The position numbers and the translations under genes are program-made. A DNA stretch of 64,000 nt from contig NZ_CP019331.1 in assembly GCF_002163835.1 (NCBI RefSeq), forward strand, positions 1,773,001 through 1,837,000, in the 5' to 3' direction. The notes below the pieces were generated by a model. That model was not told the origin of the DNA, searched no databases, and saw only the letters and a program-made list of their open reading frames with translations. This stretch comes from Polaribacter sp. SA4-10. GTDB taxonomy: Bacteria > Bacteroidota > Bacteroidia > Flavobacteriales > Flavobacteriaceae. Below are positions 38,007 through 45,615 of this stretch, one piece after another (the stretch's first letter is position 1; each line of letters starts with the position of its first letter).

Positions 38007-38171
38007 ATTATTCTTTATGAATTTCATTGTACCTACTATATTATTTACGTTATATTTTAATTTATAAATACCCGAGTTTAAAGTTGAAATATGAATATAA
38101 GCACTTACTTTATTAATTGTAACACTTTTTACTATATTACCTAAAAGATGATATATACTAGCAAGTTTGAA
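38007..38171 (-). pseudogene. Remnant of a T9SS type A C-terminal sorting domain
   Basis: A 55-codon open stretch on the minus strand has no start codon. It translates to a sequence with the typical features of the last two thirds of a T9SS sorting domain: SIYHLLGNIVKSV, then ISTLNSGIYKLKY, and ending MKFIKN. The frame then runs past the normal end point into the terminator at 37952-37986 and stops at 37938-37940. The upstream part of the gene is missing: the sequence before codon 1 is the terminator of the neighbouring gene. It is not a copy of the sorting domain of that neighbour, whose sequence is clearly different. Confidence 0.65.
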
Positions 38172-38182
38172 AAAAATTCCAT

Positions 38183-38215
38183 AAAAAAAAAGCGGGATTA
38201 TAAAACCCCACTTTT
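38183..38215 (-). terminator. Terminator of the T9SS modular protein
   Basis: AAAGCGGG (38189-38196) faces CCCACTTT (38207-38214). As minus-strand RNA this is an eight-pair stem with one G-U, followed by eight U. It begins 24 bases after the stop of the T9SS gene. Confidence 0.75.
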
Positions 38216-38238
38216 CTAAACATTTTAAATAAACTAAA

Positions 38239-40938
38239 CTAGTTTTTTACAAGTTTTATTCTTTGAACACCTTTTTCTGTTTTTATTTGTGCAAAATATA
38301 ATCCAGTTTTTAAATTAGATCCATCAATTACAGTTTCAGATGAATTAGGAGATAATGATAAAACATTTTTACCAAGTACATCATAAACTTTTATAGATGA
38401 CATATTAACGTTTTGTGTTTTAACCGTCCAACTATTTTGAGTTGGGTTAGGGTATGCACTAAATGACGCTAAATCAAAATCATTTGTTCCTAAAGTACCA
38501 CAATCTTCACCAACGGTGTAAGTAAAAATTTTAGATCTTACTAGACCTCCAGCATAAGCAGCTCTAAAAGAAAAACTGATATCTGCTCCAGGAGTTTGAT
38601 CAGCTAAGGTTGCTGTATAGGTTGGCGCATTAGATTGATCCATAGCTATAAATGTAGAAGGCTCTATATATACTTCAGGATTAAGACCCGGTTTATCGGT
38701 ATCTAACATTTCAAATGTAATGGTCACATCTGTACCACTTGTTACAAATGAATAATTAATCCCAACAGAAAATGATCCCTCAAGAGCCTCAGAAGTAAAC
38801 CCTTCACATTCATTACTTGTATCTGCTATTGTTGTAGCATCTAAGCCAGTAATAGGGTTATTAGCTGCCACGTTTCCTGTACCATCACTTGCAGATACTT
38901 CAAAACTATAAGCTGTTTCTGGGGTAAGCCCAGAAACTGTAAAAGATTTTTCAACCCCAGAAGTACCAGTTGTTTGAACAGTATTTGCTCCACCATTATA
39001 ACTGATATCATAGGTTACTGATCCAGAATTATCTGTTGCATTTAATAACAGTTCTACTCCATACGCTCCAATAGTTCCTACTGTAGCTGTAAAAGCTGTA
39101 GGCGCTTCAGCATCTGCAAAAAGAGAAATATCATCTACTAAATAGGTTCCACCATCAGCACTACCTTTATCTACAAAAATTCTTAATTCTGTTAAATCGC
39201 CTAAAGCGGGAGGATTAATAAAAACTGTTTTCACTTCTTGTCCTGTAGTAGTAAAGTCCGTTTCATAAACACCTGCACCCGTCAATTTCATTAAATGAGT
39301 ATGCACTTCACCTGCTGAAGCTGTTGTTGATTGTATTGTAAAAGTAATTGTATTTGCAGCATCATTAGAAAGATCTACTACATCTGTACCTGAAAAAGTT
39401 ATAAAAGCATTATCCCATGCATTACCATTACCAAAAATTTCTAACTTTTCTGAGGTTGTATTTATAATAGCATCTCCACCTGTTCCCCCTGAAGCATCCC
39501 ATTGAAATGCCTGACTAGCGTCACTAAAATCTAATGGTAAGGTTACTGAAGGACCTGCAACGGTAAAGTTTAAAGTGTAGGTCTTTGTGGTAGTTCCATC
39601 TTTAGCAGTTACAAGTACTGTACTTGTTCCTGGTAATGCTGCAGCATCTGTAGTAACAGCATTAGCAGGAGCTGACTGAGTAGGAGTACCTACAACCGTT
39701 GGAACTGCAACAGTACCATAAGCCAATTCTATGTCATAAGTTAATGTACCTGCAGAAAAACCACTTACTGTTGTGTCACTTACTGTTAAATTACTTAAAG
39801 TAGCGTCTTCTAAAGTAGTGTCTACTGAAGAACCACCACAATCTTCACCAACGGTGTAAGTAAAAATTTTAGATCTTACTAGACCTCCAGCATACGCAGC
39901 TCTAAAAGAAAAACTGATATCTGCTTCAGGAGTTTGATCAGTTAAAGTCGCTGTATAAGTTGGCGCATTAGATTGATCCATAGCTATAAATGTAGAAGGC
40001 TCTATATATACTTCAGGATTAAGACCCGGTTTATCGGTATCTAACATTTCAAATGTAATGGTCACATCTGTACCACTTGTTACAAATGAATAATTAATCC
40101 CAACAGAAAATGATCCCTCAAGAGCTTCAGAAGTAAACCCTTCACATTCATTACTTGTATCTGCTATTGTTGTAGCATCTAAGCCAGTAATAGGGTTATT
40201 AGCTGCCACGTTTCCTGTACCATCACTTGCAGATACTTCAAAACTATAAGCTGTTTCTGGGGTAAGCCCAGAAACTGTAAAAGATTTTTCAACCCCAGAA
40301 GTACCAGTTGTTTGAACAGTATTTGCTCCACCATTATAACTGATATCATAGGTTACTGATCCAGAATTATCTGTTGCATTTAATAACAGTTCTACTCCAT
40401 ACGCTCCAATAGTTCCTACTGTAGCTGTAAAAGCTGTAGGCGCTTCAGCATCTGCAAAAAGAGAAATATCATCTACTAAATAGGTTCCACCATCAGCACT
40501 ACCTTTATCTACAAAAATTCTTAATTCTGTTAAATCGCCTAAAGCAGGAGGATTAATAAAAACTGTTTTCACTTCTTGTCCTGTAGTAGTAAAGTCCGTT
40601 TCATAAACACCTGCACCCGTCAATTTCATTAAATGAGTATGCACTTCACCTGCTGAAGCTGTTGTTGATTGTATTGTAAAAGTAATTGTATTTGCAGCAT
40701 CATTAGAAAGATCTACTACATCTGTACCTGAAAAAGTTATAAAAGCATTATCCCATGCATTACCATTACCAAAAATTTCTAACTTTTCTGAGGTTGTATT
40801 TATAATAGCATCTCCACCTGTTCCCCCTGAAGCATCCCATTGAAATGCCTGACTAGCGTCACTAAAATCTAAGGGTAAGGTTTGAGAGAACCCAATTGTT
40901 GCTAAAAATAGCGTAAATAATAAAGTAATTTTTTTCAT
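38239..40938 (-). CDS. T9SS-exported modular protein with duplicated CBM-like/FN3-like block
   Basis: An 899-residue secreted protein without a recognisable catalytic domain. Order: signal (1-18); a 145-residue jelly-roll-like module (20-165, ending FVDKGSADGGTYLVDDISLF); an FN3-like domain (166-260); a beta-rich Cys-flanked module (262-368); a cadherin-like beta domain (about 371-462, TLSNLTVSDTTVSGF); then a second, nearly identical copy of 20-368 at 466-814; and a T9SS type A sorting domain (about 827-899, SIKVYDVLGKNVL, ending IKLVKN). The first module resembles those in the PUL lipoprotein at 56211-58511. A laminarin-binding role at or beyond the cell surface is an inference. Confidence 0.75.
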   Translation of the reverse strand: MKKITLLFTLFLATIGFSQTLPLDFSDASQAFQWDASGGTGGDAIINTTSEKLEIFGNGNAWDNAFITFSGTDVVDLSNDAANTITFTIQSTTASAGEVHTHLMKLTGAGVYETDFTTTGQEVKTVFINPPALGDLTELRIFVDKGSADGGTYLVDDISLFADAEAPTAFTATVGTIGAYGVELLLNATDNSGSVTYDISYNGGANTVQTTGTSGVEKSFTVSGLTPETAYSFEVSASDGTGNVAANNPITGLDATTIADTSNECEGFTSEALEGSFSVGINYSFVTSGTDVTITFEMLDTDKPGLNPEVYIEPSTFIAMDQSNAPTYTATLTDQTPEADISFSFRAAYAGGLVRSKIFTYTVGEDCGGSSVDTTLEDATLSNLTVSDTTVSGFSAGTLTYDIELAYGTVAVPTVVGTPTQSAPANAVTTDAAALPGTSTVLVTAKDGTTTKTYTLNFTVAGPSVTLPLDFSDASQAFQWDASGGTGGDAIINTTSEKLEIFGNGNAWDNAFITFSGTDVVDLSNDAANTITFTIQSTTASAGEVHTHLMKLTGAGVYETDFTTTGQEVKTVFINPPALGDLTELRIFVDKGSADGGTYLVDDISLFADAEAPTAFTATVGTIGAYGVELLLNATDNSGSVTYDISYNGGANTVQTTGTSGVEKSFTVSGLTPETAYSFEVSASDGTGNVAANNPITGLDATTIADTSNECEGFTSEALEGSFSVGINYSFVTSGTDVTITFEMLDTDKPGLNPEVYIEPSTFIAMDQSNAPTYTATLADQTPGADISFSFRAAYAGGLVRSKIFTYTVGEDCGTLGTNDFDLASFSAYPNPTQNSWTVKTQNVNMSSIKVYDVLGKNVLSLSPNSSETVIDGSNLKTGLYFAQIKTEKGVQRIKLVKN
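38498..39544 (-). repeat. Internal direct repeat, downstream copy (1,047 bp)
   Basis: Codes for residues 466-814 of the T9SS protein. It aligns base for base, without gaps, with 39836-40882 (offset 1,338). By eye I count nine mismatches, about 99% identity, of which only two change the protein (near TLADQTPGAD). The offset keeps the reading frame. Confidence 0.9.
39836..40882 (-). repeat. Internal direct repeat, upstream copy (1,047 bp)
   Basis: Codes for residues 19-368 of the T9SS protein; the partner of 38498-39544. The 291 bases between the copies code for the cadherin-like domain, which is not repeated. No inverted repeats or transposase remains flank the copies. Confidence 0.9.
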
Positions 40939-41309
40939 GTGACCGTGTATTTAAAGTTATGCAACAATATTAACTTTATTATATATAAAATTAACCAGGT
41001 GATACCACTACAAAAAACATACATTTTAAAATTAACGATAAGTTATTAAAAGAAACCGATGAATAATAGGATGTAAGACTCTTTTTATTTTTAAAAAAAA
41101 GGTTAACTATTAATTATGTATAGGTAATGTATTGTTATTAATCGAAGACATTATACTGTAAGATTAATAAGTAAAGTTTTAAATAAAAAAACTATGCAAA
41201 ATTTTCATTATACATAGTTTAAAAGAAATAATTCACAAAACAATTAATTAACTTAGTTTCAAATATTATTTTTAACACCAGGGGCTGATTAAAAAATGGT
41301 ACAACTGTT
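40939..41309. other. 371-bp intergenic region
   Basis: This gap between two minus-strand genes holds the terminator of the VCBS-repeat gene (41182-41220) and presumably the promoter of the T9SS gene. A weak -7-like TAACTTTA lies on the minus strand close to the start at 40938. I see no open frame, RNA gene or repeat in it. Confidence 0.5.
41182..41220 (-). terminator. Terminator of the VCBS-repeat lipoprotein gene
   Basis: ACTATG and CATAGT arms, extended by flanking A/T pairs to eight pairs, enclose a 16-base loop. On the minus strand they are followed by seven T. It lies about 90 bases after the stop at 41310. Confidence 0.55.
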
Positions 41310-44300
41310 TTAAAATGACATTACTTTTAAGGAATCATTGTTACTAGTAACAATGATTAAGTTATCCTTTTCAACTTTTCTTTTTATAATCTTTAGCGAT
41401 CTAAAATCTAAAGAAAGATGTAACCCACTATTTTCTAAAGAAGTAACTTTAAAATTATTTTCACCATCTCCAAGAAGTAATAATCCGGAACCCGCATCAT
41501 ACCGAGTGGTTTCTACTTCTACCCCATAATGATTACCTACTAACATAATATCTTTAAAGCCATCTCTATTAAAATCTTCAATTAACGCATCTTTTATTGG
41601 GCTAGCCTGTGCTTGTATAGGTAAAATTACTCTTTTTAAGATATTATTCTCATTAATTAAAACTATACTTTCAAAGTTACTAACCTCATATACAACTGCA
41701 TCATTTAGTTTATCTTTAGGTAAAATATCTATTAAGGTTGAAGAAGCAAAACTATGATAATCTTTATATTTCTTTGATAGATAAGGCATTTGTTGTGTAG
41801 AACATTCTTTTCCCCTCATAGGAACATAATCATTTTTGTAGTATTTTGCTAGTACAACATCGTTTGTTCCATTATTATCAAAATCATTGGCGTAAACCTT
41901 AAAAGGATGTTCTATTGAGGCTTTAAACTTATTGTTTCTTCCTAAATTACCTATGATATAATCATCATCTCCATCATTATCTATATCATTAGCAGTTATA
42001 GACCACCACAAACCTCTACTATCATCTTTAATTCCGAATTTCGCTGAACTATCCTTAAAATTCCCATTGTTATTTTCTAGAATTATAATTTTCATCCATT
42101 CACCTACCACTAATAAATCATCATCGCCATCTTTGTCTATATCAGAAAAGACAGCGTCTGTTACCATACCTATTTTTTCGAGATCTGGTGCCGTTTTTTT
42201 AACTGCTTGTTTAAAGTTTCCCTTTTCATTAATTAATAAATAACTTGTAGCTGGAAAAATATATTTTCCCGAAATTAATCGTGTACCCACAAATAAATCT
42301 AAATCTCCATCACCATCAATATCAGACGTTTTCACTGTCTGTGAACTTTGGTAAATATTTGGTAACGCTGTTGATTTTTTAGTAAAATTACCTAATCCAT
42401 CATTTATATATAATCTATCTTTTAGTAAAACATTACCTTGGTTGTATTCACTACCGCCACTTGTAACATAAAGATCTAAATCTTTATCACCATCAGCATC
42501 AAAAAACAACCCTTCTAAATCTTCTGATGCTTTATCATTAATCCAGGGTTGAGAGTTACTTTTATAAAACTGACCTTCTTTAGTTTGAAGATATAAAACA
42601 CCTTCTTGCCCTAAAGCTCCGCCAATAAAAACATCTTCTAAATCATCTCCATTTACATCTGCTACTGCTGTAAATGGACCGTTTTGAGAAAGATTGTGTG
42701 GTAATAATATCTCTTTTTTAAATTCGTCAAAAACATTTTCCTTGTGTTTATAAGTTATCCCTAATTCTTCAGCATTCAATAAACTTAAAAACGGTTTTGG
42801 CTGTAATTGAATTTTTTGAATTTTACTTGCTGATGAATATTTAGCAACTAATTCTTGATTTACTCTTACTTTTTCTATAGTATTTTGTTTACCACCAGGC
42901 CATGTAATTTCTACCTTATCAATTGTTTTTATTTTACCTAAACCAAAAAACACTTTAGGCTCTATAGATGAAAAATAACCGCGAGTAACGGTGTTTTCTG
43001 CAATTTGAGATTTATTATCATCATAATAAATTTTTACTTTTGCACCATATCCAAATTTATTTTTATCAGAACCTTGAAATTTAATTTTTAAAAAATTACC
43101 ATTGGCTTTGTTTTTATAGATAGCTGCAGAAGTTTCCATATTATTTATCACAATATCTAAATCTCCATCATTATCTAAATCTGCATAAGAAATACCGTGA
43201 GAAAAAGTAGGCGTATCAAAACTCCATTTTTTTGTAACGTTTTCGTATTCATAACCATTTTTATTTTTAAAAACATAATTAGGCAAAGGGTTTGAAGGCG
43301 CCAATTTTGCCATCTTGTAAAAATCTTGTGAAGTAGTTTTTAGTTTTTTATTTAAACCTGTTAAAAAATCATTATTTCTAATGTCTTTTTTGATACCATT
43401 ACTAATAACTATATCTTTAAAACCATCATTATCTAAATCTACTAATAACCCTCCCCAACTCCAATCTGTTTTTCCTAAACCTGCAATATTTGCAATATCA
43501 GAAAACGCACCAAGTCCATTATTAATCTGTAAAGTGTTAAACATATATTGATAATGATCTCCTTTATCAATCATTTGTTGAAACTCTATGGGGTTCATAG
43601 ATTTCATATTGGTTTTAGAACGATAATGATCTTCTGCAGCCATATCCAAGGTAATTAAATCGATGTTTCCATCATTATTAATATCTCCAGTATCTGACCC
43701 CATACTAAATCTAGAAATGTGCTTTAATTTTGAATTAATTACATTGGTAAAAGTTCCATCTCCATTGTTATAATACATAAAATCAGGATCGTCATAATCA
43801 TTTGCAACATATAAATCTGTGAAACCATCGTTATTTAAATCGCTGGCACTTACACTTAATCCATAGGTATGTCTATCTATTAATCCGGAATTTTTTGATA
43901 CTTCTATGTATTTTCCAACTTCATTTTTGTACAATTTATCCTTATACAATTGAAACCTCTTTTTAGGTATGTTTTTATATCGTTGAAATAATCTAGAATC
44001 TGGAAGTTGATTAACTTGATACATATCTAAATCGCCATCATTATCCATATCAAAAAATACAGCTTGCGAAGAAAATCCTGCATCATCTAAACCATACTCT
44101 TTCGCTGATTCTGTAAAAGTTAAATCTTTATTATTAATAAAAAGTTTATTGGTTCTGTCTGAAGTATTCATAGACGCACCATTTCTACTCACATAAATAT
44201 CTAAGTAACCATCATTATTAACGTCTGCCATCGTTACACCCCAAGACCAACCTGGACTTCTGGTAATTTTAGATTCTTTAGAAATATCTTTAAACTTAAA

Positions 44301-44606
44301 ATCTCCTTGATTTAAATAAAGTTTATCGGTCACTTGGTTTCCACAGAAAAAAATATCCGCTAAACCATCATTATTAATATCTCCAACTGCAACTCCTGCT
44401 CCATTATAAATTTGACTGTAATAAATATGATTTACCTTTTCAGATTCTTTAATAGAGTTATTAAAATCTACCCCTGTTTGATCTGAAGAAAGTAATTCTA
44501 ATCCACCAATTAACTCTTGGGGATTATTATCTCTTTGTTCTTTTTTACAAGAGTTAAAGAGTATAATACTTAAAAAAAACGTAAAAATATATTTATTAAA
44601 TTTCAT
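41310..44606 (-). CDS. VCBS/FG-GAP-repeat lipoprotein with ASPIC/UnbV domain
   Basis: A 1,098-residue envelope lipoprotein (LFNSC, C20). Two sets of FG-GAP/VCBS beta-propeller blades are marked by repeated calcium-type motifs such as DINNDGLADIFF, DVNNDGYLDIYV and DMDNDGDLDMYQV, one set before and one after an ASPIC/UnbV domain (about 525-590, TRGYFSSIEPKVFFGLG and ITWPGGKQNTIE). This is the CRTAC1-like layout common in marine Bacteroidota, often near SusC/SusD and PUL genes. A role in surface protein or glycan binding is likely, and there is no catalytic motif. It has its own terminator and is separated from the PUL by a strong terminator. Confidence 0.8.
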   Translation of the reverse strand: MKFNKYIFTFFLSIILFNSCKKEQRDNNPQELIGGLELLSSDQTGVDFNNSIKESEKVNHIYYSQIYNGAGVAVGDINNDGLADIFFCGNQVTDKLYLNQGDFKFKDISKESKITRSPGWSWGVTMADVNNDGYLDIYVSRNGASMNTSDRTNKLFINNKDLTFTESAKEYGLDDAGFSSQAVFFDMDNDGDLDMYQVNQLPDSRLFQRYKNIPKKRFQLYKDKLYKNEVGKYIEVSKNSGLIDRHTYGLSVSASDLNNDGFTDLYVANDYDDPDFMYYNNGDGTFTNVINSKLKHISRFSMGSDTGDINNDGNIDLITLDMAAEDHYRSKTNMKSMNPIEFQQMIDKGDHYQYMFNTLQINNGLGAFSDIANIAGLGKTDWSWGGLLVDLDNDGFKDIVISNGIKKDIRNNDFLTGLNKKLKTTSQDFYKMAKLAPSNPLPNYVFKNKNGYEYENVTKKWSFDTPTFSHGISYADLDNDGDLDIVINNMETSAAIYKNKANGNFLKIKFQGSDKNKFGYGAKVKIYYDDNKSQIAENTVTRGYFSSIEPKVFFGLGKIKTIDKVEITWPGGKQNTIEKVRVNQELVAKYSSASKIQKIQLQPKPFLSLLNAEELGITYKHKENVFDEFKKEILLPHNLSQNGPFTAVADVNGDDLEDVFIGGALGQEGVLYLQTKEGQFYKSNSQPWINDKASEDLEGLFFDADGDKDLDLYVTSGGSEYNQGNVLLKDRLYINDGLGNFTKKSTALPNIYQSSQTVKTSDIDGDGDLDLFVGTRLISGKYIFPATSYLLINEKGNFKQAVKKTAPDLEKIGMVTDAVFSDIDKDGDDDLLVVGEWMKIIILENNNGNFKDSSAKFGIKDDSRGLWWSITANDIDNDGDDDYIIGNLGRNNKFKASIEHPFKVYANDFDNNGTNDVVLAKYYKNDYVPMRGKECSTQQMPYLSKKYKDYHSFASSTLIDILPKDKLNDAVVYEVSNFESIVLINENNILKRVILPIQAQASPIKDALIEDFNRDGFKDIMLVGNHYGVEVETTRYDAGSGLLLLGDGENNFKVTSLENSGLHLSLDFRSLKIIKRKVEKDNLIIVTSNNDSLKVMSF

Positions 44607-44668
44607 GTTTTTGTTACTATTTTATTTGTTAGAGTCAATTAAAAAAAAAATGAAAAATAAAGGTAATA

Positions 44669-44696
44669 AAAAAGGTTTCATATATGAAACCTTTTT
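44669..44696 (-). terminator. Strong terminator at the end of the laminarin PUL
   Basis: AAAAAGGTTTCATA (44669-44682) is an exact inverted repeat of TATGAAACCTTTTT (44683-44696), giving a tight stem with a T run on the minus strand just after the cytosolic GH17 gene. It marks the downstream end of the PUL transcript. Confidence 0.9.
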
Positions 44697-44700
44697 AAAA

Positions 44701-45612
44701 TTATGAATACTTTAAGTTTTCATTCTTATCCCAAAGCCCCCAATAAGCACCAACACTTCCTTCATCTCCAACTTTCCAAGACTCATCAAAAGAAGAAAAA
44801 TAAAAGGTTTCAATATTTTCATTTGAAGCCCAAACTTGAGTATTAATAAAATACTTAATTGCACTTTCATCTGATGAACCTGCCCCTCCTTCACTATCCC
44901 CTTGATTTGGCCAACCAGTTTCTGTAATAATTACTTTTTTACCTTGACTAACATCACTTGCTTGCTTAAACATTTTTTGCATGTGATTTAATGAGTAATC
45001 AATAGGACATCCTTCCCAAAAAGGATAACAATTTGCTAAAATAACATCACAAACTTCTACTAGTTCTGGATATGTTGAAAATTTATAATAGGCATCTACA
45101 TACCCAACTTCAACATTAGGTAATGCGTCTTTTACTCTATTTATATATGCTATTAGTTGTTCTATTGATAATTCATTTCTATACAAAACTTCATTCCCAA
45201 CAGCGGCAATATCTACACATCCTTCTTTCCCAAGTTTAATTAGTGCATCTATTTCTTCTTCATTCTTTTCTAAATCATTTCCTAACCAAGCACCAACCAT
45301 TGTTTTTAACCCATGTTTATAAGCAATTCTTGGTATGTGTTCATTTCCTTCTATGCAAGAAAAAGAACGAATCCATTTTGTGTATGGTTTTAGAATGTTC
45401 ATTCTTCTTTCTACCTGTTCTTCTGTAATAGTATCTCCTGGTTCTTGACCATCTTCATACATACTAAAACAGATTCCATGCATTCCTTTTTGAAGCCTTT
45501 CTTTCCAAAGAAGCCTTAATTCTATTGTAGAATATTTTTCAAAATTAATTCCTGATTGTTCTTCATCATTTACACCAGTGTAAATATGATATTCTTGGTT
45601 TCTATATGACAT
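44701..45612 (-). CDS. Cytosolic GH17 beta-1,3-glucanase/transglycosylase
   Basis: A 303-residue GH17-type TIM-barrel enzyme. Acid/base E141 lies in AAVGNEVLY and nucleophile E231 in ITETGWPNQG; FYFSSFDESWK near the end is also a family block. There is no signal peptide or membrane helix, so it should act in the cytosol on imported oligosaccharides, by hydrolysis or transfer of beta-1,3-glucosyl units. It is a close relative of the C-terminal domain of the neighbouring transporter fusion (same blocks RSFSC.EGNE, CDVILANCYPFWEG, FDESWKV), only three bp away, so the two probably arose by duplication. It is the last gene of the PUL. Confidence 0.85.
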   Translation of the reverse strand: MSYRNQEYHIYTGVNDEEQSGINFEKYSTIELRLLWKERLQKGMHGICFSMYEDGQEPGDTITEEQVERRMNILKPYTKWIRSFSCIEGNEHIPRIAYKHGLKTMVGAWLGNDLEKNEEEIDALIKLGKEGCVDIAAVGNEVLYRNELSIEQLIAYINRVKDALPNVEVGYVDAYYKFSTYPELVEVCDVILANCYPFWEGCPIDYSLNHMQKMFKQASDVSQGKKVIITETGWPNQGDSEGGAGSSDESAIKYFINTQVWASNENIETFYFSSFDESWKVGDEGSVGAYWGLWDKNENLKYS

Positions 45613-45615
45613 TTA

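Noticed and set aside
38498..40882. Transposon-driven origin of the 1,047-bp duplication
   Set aside because: No inverted terminal repeats, target-site duplications or transposase sequence are visible at the borders.
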